Source: Roseiarcus sp963770275 (lineage in GTDB: Bacteria; Pseudomonadota; Alphaproteobacteria; Rhizobiales; Beijerinckiaceae). From it: a DNA stretch of 64,000 nucleotides. Below are positions 57,368-64,000 of the stretch, in pieces (position 1 is the stretch's first letter; each line of letters begins with the position of its first letter). Under the pieces are notes generated by a model. That model was not told where the DNA came from. It saw nothing but the letters and a program-made list of their open reading frames with translations, and did no database searches. The position numbers and the translations under genes are program-made. The DNA lies in contig CAVYPD010000008.1 of NCBI GenBank assembly GCA_963770275.1, positions 1 to 64,000 on the forward strand. Reading direction: 5' to 3'.

Positions 57368-57397
57368 TCCGACGTCTCCGCCTTCGGCCTTGCTCGG

Positions 57398-57919
57398 TCA
57401 GTAGCCCGCTTTGATGCCGTATTCGGCGAGCCACTTCGCCTTGCCGATTTCGCGCTCCAGGATCGGCCGGATGATCTCGCAATTGGGCGCGTAGGCGAAG
57501 GTCGGGTCAATGCCGACGACACACCACTCGACGCCCCAAGTGTTTCCGATGATGCCCAGTTGCGTCCCTACGGAATAGACGACGGTTCGCTGCCTCTGAT
57601 CGGTCATTGCGGCGCGAGCGACGCAATAGCGGCGGGGAATGTAGGAAAGACCGTTAGACCGGAAGCCGATTTCGCGCACGCGCTCGAAGCCGGCGATCGC
57701 CAGATTTGAATTCCAAAACTCGCGCTGGGTCCCGGCGAACCGGCCGCTGATCGTAGACAGCACCCCAGCGTCCTCGCAGGCGGGCATGTCGTCGAAAAAC
57801 GGCGCCCAGCGCGCCTCAGCCGGCGTGTCGTAGAGGTTGAGCTGCGCCGGACCACCCCCAGCCCACGCAAGCGGAACGAGGAGAAAAAAGGCCATAAGAC
57901 CGAAGATCGCTCTCTTCAA
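57398..57919 (-). CDS. Exported protein of unknown function
   Basis: This 173-residue protein has a signal peptide (KRAIFGLMAFFLLVPLAWAG). The mature part contains several Cys residues (FFDDMPACEDAG, YIPRRYCVARAAM, GVEWCVVGI, YAPNCEIIRPIL), probably disulfide-bonded. No domain is recognised, but the pattern recalls conserved rhizobial exported proteins. I start at TTG 57919 because GGGGAG lies upstream and the signal peptide begins there. It is probably co-transcribed with the RNase T2 gene. Confidence 0.7.
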   Translation of the reverse strand: MKRAIFGLMAFFLLVPLAWAGGGPAQLNLYDTPAEARWAPFFDDMPACEDAGVLSTISGRFAGTQREFWNSNLAIAGFERVREIGFRSNGLSYIPRRYCVARAAMTDQRQRTVVYSVGTQLGIIGNTWGVEWCVVGIDPTFAYAPNCEIIRPILEREIGKAKWLAEYGIKAGY

Positions 57920-58078
57920 CGCCGTTGCTCCCCTTGCAAAACACCCCGGCGCGCGCCGCTCGGCGCGCAACACAATGGCGCTCGGCGCGCGGCAAATCAA
58001 GCCAGGGCGAAGGTCTGCGCCCGCGCGACTCGGTCCAGTCCGAGCGCAGCGGCAGAACCAACGTCCCGCCCTAGCGCC

Positions 58079-58568
58079 TCAAGAGAGGCGGCGCTTGATC
58101 TCGCCTATTTCGTGCGCCACCAGATCGGCGCCGCCGGAGCCTCTTCATCTGGTCGGTAAGCACGATCTCCGCCGCCTTGGCGGCATGCTCCGCCGCAGCG
58201 GCGCGAACCTCGGCCGACGCCTGGGCCTCGGCGAGCGCGATCTTGGCTTCGGCTTGCTTGGTGCGCCTGGCGATGAATTCCTTCAGCCGCTCGCCGGCCT
58301 CAACATTCAACTGCTCGGCTTGAGCGCGCGCCTCGGCGACAATGGCGGCGGCGCTCGCTTCGGCTTCAGCAGACTTTTTCTCGAAGCTCGCCAACAGCGC
58401 GGTCGCCTCCTGGCGGAGCTTGGCGGCCTGAGCGAGTTCGGCCGCGATCGCTTCGCCGCGCGCGTCGAGCGCCTTGAGCACCATCCGAGGGACGCCAAAA
58501 TAAATGAGAACGCCAACGAAGACGAGGAAGCCGAGAAGGACGAAGAACTCCGCATCATAGTCCATCAT
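58079..58568 (-). CDS. atpF: ATP synthase F0 subunit B (frameshift near end)
   Basis: This is the peripheral stalk subunit b of about 162 residues. One N-terminal helix (AEFFVLLGFLVFVGVLIYFG) is followed by a long Ala/Glu/Lys-rich coiled coil. A frameshift near 58140 restores the usual end GSGGADLVAHEIGEIKRRLS and TGA at 58081-58079. It overlaps the atpF' stop by 4 bases. Alphaproteobacteria have two b-type subunits, b and b', as here. Confidence 0.93.
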
Positions 58569-59151
58569 GCGGCTCCGCTCAGCGACCCAACGGAACTGAC
58601 GGCGGCCGCGATCGACGATGGATCAGCCGGGCGTCCTCCGAGACGCTCGACGATCGCCCCCGCAGCGTCGCGCGCGACCTCCGCGACATTCGCCATAGCG
58701 TCGGCGCGCGTCTTGGCGATCTCGCGCTCGGCGTCGGTGAGCTTGGCTGCAAGCTCATCCTCGAGCGCCTGCCGCTTGGCCTGCGCATCGGCCGCGGCGG
58801 CGTCACGAGCGGCCTGGGCGAGGCTTTGCGCCTTCGCGCGCGCTTCGGCCAATGTCTTTTCATGCGCGGCCGCCGCCGCGTCGGCTTTCTGCTGCATCGC
58901 CGTCGCTTCGTCGAGGTCGCCCGCGATTCGGGCTTTGCGGCCCTCGATCACGGCTCCGAGCTGCGGCAAGCCCCGCTTGGACAGGTACCAATAGAGAAAG
59001 CCGAAGGCGATCGCGAACCACACGAGTTGCGACGGAAACGTGCCGGCGTCGAAGGGCGGAAAGTTCGAATGCGCGCCGCCTTCCTGACCGACCTGCGTCT
59101 GCGTCGCGTCGGAGTCGTCGCGGATCCCGCGCTCAAATCCTTGGTGGCCAC
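58565..59151 (-). CDS. atpF': ATP synthase F0 subunit B' (frameshifted)
   Basis: This is the second stalk subunit, b', of about 195 residues. The N-terminus MATKDLSAGSATTPT shifts frame near 59100 to FPPFDAGTFPSQLVWFAIAF, the typical opening of b'. GLPQLGAVIEGRKARIAGDL and a long coiled coil follow. It lies 40 bases after atpE and overlaps atpF. Confidence 0.92.
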
Positions 59152-59191
59152 GCCAAGCGCCCTCTCATAAAGCGAGCCGAACTCTGGCTCG

Positions 59192-59431
59192 TCACACCGC
59201 GAACAGCAACAGGAACGCGATCAGAAGCGCGAAAATGCCGAGCGCCTCGGTCACCGCGAAGCCGAAAATCAGGCGGCCGAACTGGCCTTCAACCGCCGAC
59301 GGGTTGCGCAGCGCGCCGTTCAGGAACTGGCCGAACAGCGTGCCGACGCCGATGCCGGCCGCCCCCGTCCCAATCGCGGCGAGGCCAGCGCCGATATATT
59401 TGGCGGCGATGGCAAGCTCATGCGGTTCCAT
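59192..59431 (-). CDS. atpE: ATP synthase F0 subunit C
   Basis: This is the ring-forming proteolipid, intact at 79 residues. Two helices are joined by a polar loop (NGALRNPSAVEGQFGR). The proton-carrying Glu is in AVTEALGIFALLIAF. The Gly-rich first helix GAGLAAIGTGAAGIGVG is typical. It sits between atpB and atpF'. Confidence 0.97.
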   Translation of the reverse strand: MEPHELAIAAKYIGAGLAAIGTGAAGIGVGTLFGQFLNGALRNPSAVEGQFGRLIFGFAVTEALGIFALLIAFLLLFAV

Positions 59432-59480
59432 GCGGTGCTCCTATTTCGCTGGCGAAGATTCGCGTTTTGGGTTGATGAGG

Positions 59481-60251
59481 TCAGTGACCGGGGTGAAGCG
59501 CGTCGTTGAGATACATGCAGGTTAACATTGCGAACACGTAGGCCTGCAGGAACGCGACCAGAAGTTCGAGGGCGTCGAGGCCGATCGTCATGAGCGAACG
59601 GCAGCACTGCGAGCGCCTTAACCGCCGCGCTCGCGCCGAGCAGCATGACGACGAAGCCGCCGAACACGTTGAGCGTGATGTGGCCGGCGAGCATGTTGGC
59701 GAACAAACGCACCGAATGACTGACAGGACGCGACAAGAAGGAGATGATCTCGATCGCCACGACCAGCGGCAATATGTAGATCGGCACGCCGGAAGGGACG
59801 AAGAGTTTGAAGAAGTGGAGCCCGTGCTCTTTGATGCCGATGACGATGACCGTGAGAAACACCATCAGCGCCAAGGCGGCGGTGATGATGATCTGGCTTG
59901 TCACCGTAGAACGAGTAGGGAATGAAGCCGATCAGGTTGGTGAGCAGAACAAAGAAGAAGATCGCGAACACAAACGGGAAAAACCGCATGCCGGACTCGC
60001 CGGCGGCGGAGCGCACCATGCCGGCGATGAATTCGTAGGACATTTCCGCCATGGCCTGCAGGCGGCCCGGCACGCCCTGAGCCGCCACGCGCGCCGATCG
60101 CGACCAAAAGGCAGGTGAGCGCGACCGCCAGCAGCATGTAGAGACCGGAATTGGTCAGGGAAACGTCATGGCCCCCGACCAGAATCGACACGACGGGATG
60201 CAGGGCAAATTGGTGGATCGGATCGATCGCCGGTCCCGCTTCTGTCGCCAC
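59481..60251 (-). CDS. atpB: ATP synthase F0 subunit A (multiply frameshifted)
   Basis: This is the proton-channel subunit a of about 256 residues. It starts MATEAGPAIDPIHQFALHPV. The essential Arg is in HSVRLFANMLAGHITLNVFG. Other blocks are FFPFVFAIFFFVLLTNLIGF, IYILPLVVAIEIISFLSRPV and the end LNDALHPGH with TGA at 59483-59481. Frameshifts lie near 60095, 59895 and 59600, with homology continuing across each. Since subunit a is essential for ATP synthase, these are almost certainly sequence errors. Confidence 0.95.
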
Positions 60252-60410
60252 GTCCTCTGGTCCCCGTCGTCGTCCGCCTCGTTGCGAGGCTTAAACCGCC
60301 GCCCCGCCAGCGGCTCCGCGCCCCCAACGAGGCGTCCCGTTCGGCTCGCGAAGCCGAGCGCCGCACGTCTTTATCCGGCGAGTTTGCGCGAGACAAGGGC
60401 GAATTGCGCT

Positions 60411-60752
60411 TCAAGGAGACCGTTTTGGCGAAGTCAGCCGGATCACGTTCCAGATCCCCGCCGCCACGCCGATCAGGAAAAATACAATCAGAAACGCAGG
60501 ATTGGTGTGGAGCGCGCGGTCGAGAACCCAGCCGATCCCCAAGCCGATGATCACCGCCGAGACGAACTCGCTGCCAGCCCGCAAGCCAAGCGACATCGCC
60601 GAGCCGGTGGCGCTCGCGTCCGTTTTGGGCGCGGGCGTCGGCTCGGAGGCGCGCGGCGGAGGGGCCCGACCTTTCAGTTCGCCCGACAGCCGATCGAGCC
60701 GCGCACGCAGCGCCGCGGACTCGTCGTCGGGATCTCCGGGGTCCGAACTCAT
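60411..60752 (-). CDS. atpI: ATP synthase F0 subunit I
   Basis: This 113-residue AtpI/AtpZ-type protein has a charged N-terminus (MSSDPGDPDDESAALRARLD) and two helices: AGSEFVSAVIIGLGIGWVLD, and FLIVFFLIGVAAGIWNVIRL. It assists c-ring assembly or magnesium/calcium transport in other species. I start at ATG 60752, which gives the conserved N-terminus. It heads the F0 operon. Confidence 0.9.
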   Translation of the reverse strand: MSSDPGDPDDESAALRARLDRLSGELKGRAPPPRASEPTPAPKTDASATGSAMSLGLRAGSEFVSAVIIGLGIGWVLDRALHTNPAFLIVFFLIGVAAGIWNVIRLTSPKRSP

Positions 60753-60922
60753 GGGGCCAAGCCCTCCCTGGAACGAAACACCTGGCGCGCCGTCTTGTTT
60801 CAACGCGCCGCCGTTCGCATGGCTCCTGTCTAGCATCGAACAGGGATGCGCCGTTAGCGCCGCTTGACCCTCGCCGCCGCCTCGGGCAAGGCAGGCCTCC
60901 TCTGGACCCGAATGGCCTTCGC

Positions 60923-61717
60923 ATGCCCAAGTCGCCGCCCCCGCCAAGAGCCGACAAGGCGGCCGGAACGCCCAAGGCGCCGCCTCCGCCGAGAACCGAC
61001 AAGGCGGCCGGAACACCAAAACCGCCTCCGCCCGGTTCTGGACAGCCAGCCGGCAAGTCCTCTTCCGGCTTTCTGGCCACCTTTGCGCATCGGCCGCGTC
61101 TCCTGGCGGGAGCGGCCCTCATGGTCGCGGCCTACGTCCCGTTGCAGCTCGGCGTCGACATCCGCGAAGCGACGCGCCTCTTGATCGCCTGGAATGTCGG
61201 GGCCTGGGCGTTCCTCATCCTGATCGTGCACATGGTCATGGACCCGAGGCGCGAGGCGAGCGTGTGGTCGAGGCCCGAGGACGAGAACCAGTGGGTGCTG
61301 GTGGTCCTCGGCATTGTCGCGTCCCTCGCCGCGATCGCCGCGATCGTGTGGGAGCTCGGACCGGTCAAGACCATGGCCGGTTGGGAGAAGGCCGGCCATC
61401 TGACGCTGGTCGGCGTGACGGTGCTGAGCGCCTGGACGTTCCTGCAGGTGATGTTCGCGCTGCACTATGCGGGCGTCTATTTCCAGCGCCACAAGGGCGG
61501 GGTGCACGGCGGTCTCGAGTTTCCCGGCAACCCGCAGCCGGACTGGATGGAGTTCTTCTATCAGGCCTTCGTCATCGGCTGCACGTTCGCCTCCTCCGAC
61601 GTCAATGTCACCTCGAAGCGGATGCGACGGATCGTCGTCATTCAGGGCGTCGCCTGCTTCTTCTTCAACGCCATCATCCTTGCGCTGACCATCAACGTCG
61701 CCGCGAACCTCTTCTAG
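60923..61717 (+). CDS. DUF1345 membrane protein with Pro-rich N-terminal repeats
   Basis: This intact 264-residue membrane protein has five hydrophobic segments of the DUF1345 family (RLLAGAALMVAAYVPLQLGV, WVLVVLGIVASLAAIAAIVW, and the MEFFYQAFVIGCTFASSDVN block). About 45 residues at the N-terminus are Pro/Lys-rich, with two 15-residue repeats (PPRADKAAGTPKAPP and PPRTDKAAGTPKPPP) encoded by 45-bp tandem units at 60941-61030. The function is unknown. An alternative later start would skip the repeats. Confidence 0.85.
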   Translation: MPKSPPPPRADKAAGTPKAPPPPRTDKAAGTPKPPPPGSGQPAGKSSSGFLATFAHRPRLLAGAALMVAAYVPLQLGVDIREATRLLIAWNVGAWAFLILIVHMVMDPRREASVWSRPEDENQWVLVVLGIVASLAAIAAIVWELGPVKTMAGWEKAGHLTLVGVTVLSAWTFLQVMFALHYAGVYFQRHKGGVHGGLEFPGNPQPDWMEFFYQAFVIGCTFASSDVNVTSKRMRRIVVIQGVACFFFNAIILALTINVAANLF

Positions 61718-61746
61718 CCGCCGCTTTTGCCGGATATAGAGCGGCG

Positions 61747-63316
61747 ATGACCGAAACCCCTGACGTTTCCCCTCGCGCCCGCGCCACGCTGCCGCGCGGA
61801 TTTGCAGACCGCGACGCCGGCGATCTCGCCGCCGCCGAAGCGATGATGGCCAAGATCGGGGAGGTCTACGCGCTCTACGGGTTCGAGGCGGTCGAGACGC
61901 CGTTCGTCGAATATACCGACGCGCTCGGCAAGTTTCTGCCCGACCAGGATCGGCCGAACGAGGGCGTGTTCTCGTTCAAGGACGACGACGAGCAATGGCT
62001 GTCGCTGCGCTATGACCTGACCGCGCCGCTCGCGCGCTATGTCGCCGAGAATTACGACCGGCTGCCGAAGCCCTATCGCTCCTATCGCGCGGGCTGGGTG
62101 TTCCGCAACGAGAAGCCCGGCCCGGGGCGCTTCCGCCAGTTCATGCAGTTCGACGCCGACACGGTCGGCTCGGCGTCGCCGGCCGCCGATGCGGAAATCT
62201 GCATGATGGCCGCCGATTGCCTCGAAGCGCTCGGGATCGCGCGCGGCGACTACGTCATCAAGGTCAACAACCGCAAGGTGCTCGACGGGTGATGGAGTCG
62301 ATCGGCCTCGGCGGCGCAGGAGAACGCGGGCCGGCGGCTGACGGTCTTGCGCGCGATCGACAAGCTCGATCGGCTTGGCGTCGAAGGCGTGCGCTTGTTG
62401 CTGGGGAGCGGGCGCAAGGACGAGAGCGGCGATTTCACCAAGGGCGCGGGGCTCGACGCGGCAGCTATCGAACAAGTGCTCGCCCTTCTGAACGGCGACG
62501 GCGCCGTACGGTTTGGCGATGGCGCCGAAGGCCAGCGTCCTCCCGATGGCGACGGGCTCGCCGGACGGCTCCCGAGTTGGCGGCGGCGCCGCTGGCGATG
62601 CGCCCGCGCAAGGCGTCCGCAATGAAGGCCTCGACGAGCTCGCGCAGATCGAGAGCTTCGTTCGCGGCGCAGGCTACGGCCCCGATCGCATCCGCATCGA
62701 CCCCTCCGTCGTGCGCGGGCTCGAATATTACACCGGCCCGGTCTTCGAGGCGGAGCTGACCTTCGAGGTCAAGGACGACGACGGCCGTCCGGTCCGCTTC
62801 GGCTCGGTCGGCGGCGGCGGGCGCTATGACGGGCTCGTCGCGCGCTTCCGCGCCGAGCCGGTGCCGGCGACCGGCTTTTCGATCGGCGTCTCGCGGCTGC
62901 TCGCGGCGTTGCGCGCGATCAAGAGCCCGATCGTCGCGGCGGCCGAGACGCCCGGCCCCGTCGTCGTGCTCGCGCTCGACCGCGACGCGGATTCGATGGC
63001 GAACTATCAGCGGCTCGTCGCGAGCCTGCGCCAAGCGGGGATCGCGGCCGAACTCTATCTGGGCTCGGGCGGCATGAACGCGCAGCTCAAATATGCGGAC
63101 CGGCGCAGGAGCCGCGTCGCCGTCATCCAGGGCTCGAACGAGCGCAACGCGGCGGGCGGCCCGCAGGTCACGATCCGCGACCTCAAGCTCGGCGCCGAGC
63201 TTGCGAAATCGACCAAGGACCGCGCCGACTATCTCGAGCTGCGCCAGCGCGCCCAGTTCCCCGCGCCCGAGGCGGAGCTGGTCGAGCGGGTGCGCGAGGT
63301 TCTGGCGAGGCGCTAG
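61747..63316 (+). CDS. hisS: Histidyl-tRNA synthetase (frameshifted)
   Basis: HisS charges tRNA-His. The protein of about 522 residues is a class II synthetase. Motif 1 region is TLPRGFADRDAGDLAAAEAM, motif 2 is YRAGWVFRNEKPGPGRFRQF, the His-specific motif is GLEYYTGPVFEAE, and motif 3 is TGFSIGVSRLLAAL. An anticodon-binding domain ends it. Frameshifts lie near 62285 (after NNRKVLDG) and 62560 (before GDAPAQGVRNEGLDEL). It is essential and single-copy, so the shifts are taken as errors. ATG 61747 begins MTETPDVSPRA. Confidence 0.95.
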
Positions 63317-63341
63317 GCTGCTATGATTGAATAGAACCACT

Positions 63342-63434
63342 GCCGTCATTGCGAGCGAAGCGAAGCAATCCAGGGAACGCAGGGCGCCCACGCTCTCTGG
63401 ATTGCTTCGTCGCTGCGCTCCTCGCAATGACGGC
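63342..63434. repeat. REP-like long palindromic repeat
   Basis: A 93-bp imperfect palindrome lies 26 bases after hisS. The left arm begins GCCGTCATTGCGAG and ends AAGCAATCCAG; the right arm begins CTGGATTGCTTCG and ends CTCGCAATGACGGC. Palindromes with the same CATTGCGAG and GCAATCCAG ends are widespread between genes in Hyphomicrobiales. It would form a strong hairpin at the end of the hisS mRNA. Confidence 0.85.
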
Positions 63435-63512
63435 TTCCCTCCGTGCATCGGACCGGAGATTTACACTAGTTTATAATGTTTAATGTGGTTGGCCGCTGAC
63501 CCCTCGACATGA

Positions 63513-63785
63513 CCGGTCGATCAATTTGGATTTCCTTGGCGCGTGCCCCTTTCGTCGCAAAAACTCTCGCAAACGAGGCTTGGATTTATTTGGATTTCCT
63601 TGGATTCTCTCGTCCGAATCGAGCCTTTTCAATGGGTTACACGGAAAACTCGACGAAAATTTTTTCTCGTGCCTTCGACCCCCCGAGCTCGCCGAAATAC
63701 TGTCCGGCGAGATGGCTTTAGGCTGCGAAAGAGCAGAATTTCTCATCGGGAAAGCTTAACTCAGATTTCTGATTTTATGCAATCT
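63513..63785. repeat. Dispersed iteron repeat, copy C
   Basis: Copy C has 10-bp units TTGGATTTAT, TTGGATTTCC and TTGGATTCTC at 63580-63609 and another TTGGATTTCC near 63525. The shared segment TCTCGTCCGAATCG, TTTTCAATGGGTTAC and a T-rich stretch come next, and it ends near 63785 with TTTCTGATTTTATGCAATC. It aligns with copy B (32492-32756) through most of its length. The remaining bases to 63916 show no gene. Confidence 0.75.
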
Positions 63786-63916
63786 TTCGGCGTGTATAGG
63801 CCACGAGATTACGGGGCGGCGCGGTTAGGCCTCGGACCTCTTGCGAAACATTGACGCGCTCGCTCTCGTATGCGCAACTTTTCACGCCGCCTCGAAGATC
63901 TGCGAAAGTTTGATAC

Positions 63917-64000
63917 ATGAAAGTCAGTGTCTCCATTGACGTTCCCTCCATTGATGACGGACTGAAATTTTTTCGTGAAGCCTTTGGTTTTGTCGAGTTC
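63917..64000 (+). CDS. VOC/glyoxalase-family protein, partial
   Basis: The window ends inside this gene. The 28 visible residues, starting MKVSVSIDVPSIDDGLKFFR and continuing EAFGFVEF, are the first beta-alpha unit of a vicinal oxygen chelate (glyoxalase/bleomycin-resistance) fold. Function cannot be assigned from the fragment. Confidence 0.7.
   Translation, partial: MKVSVSIDVPSIDDGLKFFREAFGFVEF

Overview
This is a GC-rich chromosomal stretch of an alphaproteobacterium, most likely a member of the Hyphomicrobiales (Rhizobiales); a Beijerinckiaceae or Methylocystaceae relative is a guess. The 16S rRNA gene has alphaproteobacterial sequence. The F0 genes run atpI-atpB-atpE-atpF'-atpF, the argO/argP pair is divergent, an lptM-like lipoprotein gene precedes lysA, and Ku, DUF2852 and TIGR02302 proteins are present, all usual for that order. 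No phage, transposase, integrase, tRNA or CRISPR array was recognised.

Layout. 1-2.1 kb: the start of an rRNA operon on the minus strand, with a strong promoter at its right edge. 2.1-7.6 kb: a cytochrome P450 gene, recR, ybaB and dnaX, the 4.5S SRP RNA and an XRE regulator. 7.7-9.8 kb: an NTF2-like protein, an alpha/beta hydrolase and a GFA-family protein. 9.8-14.5 kb: a PEP-CTERM SGNH hydrolase flanked by a duplicated pdeM tail, then the DNA-repair pair pdeM and an Lhr-type helicase. 14.7-19.8 kb: SugE-type exporter, HAD phosphatase, YdcZ transporter, DUF1349 protein, argO/argP, TetR and DUF2852. 20-28.3 kb: a 34-residue membrane protein candidate, lptM, lysA, a TIGR02302 protein, acyl-CoA synthetase, cobalamin adenosyltransferase and anmK. 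28.3-36.8 kb: Gly/Trp-rich secreted proteins, mmsB, a response regulator and a histidine kinase, an ArsR-SRPBCC-DUF1801 operon, PAS, DUF6471 and PEP-CTERM proteins. 36.8-42.2 kb: uvrC, a lipoprotein, prs and a phytase-like PEP-CTERM protein. 42.5-55.3 kb: a nucleoside island (BMP-type ABC importer, cdd, pnp, deoA) followed by ghrA, a ribose-type permease and binding protein, and an RbsD/FucU protein. 55.4-64 kb: Ku, RNase T2, the F0 part of ATP synthase, a DUF1345 protein, hisS and the start of a VOC protein.

The nucleoside island reads as one pathway. Nucleosides enter through the BMP importer, cytidine is deaminated by Cdd, and PNP and DeoA split nucleosides to bases and (deoxy)ribose-1-phosphate. 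The ribose-type transporter and RbsD/FucU protein next to it would handle free sugar.

A large share of the protein genes, including dnaX, prs, hisS and atpB, are broken by one or more single-base frameshifts that leave continuous homology in adjacent frames. This is best explained by uncorrected indel errors, so frameshifted genes are given as one CDS spanning all frames and the shifts are noted. Regulatory elements visible by eye include an rrn promoter, paired palindromic operators for the XRE, TetR and ArsR regulators, a possible guanidine-II riboswitch and an EcfG-type promoter. A dispersed repeat family built on 10-bp iterons occurs three times and is the most unusual feature.
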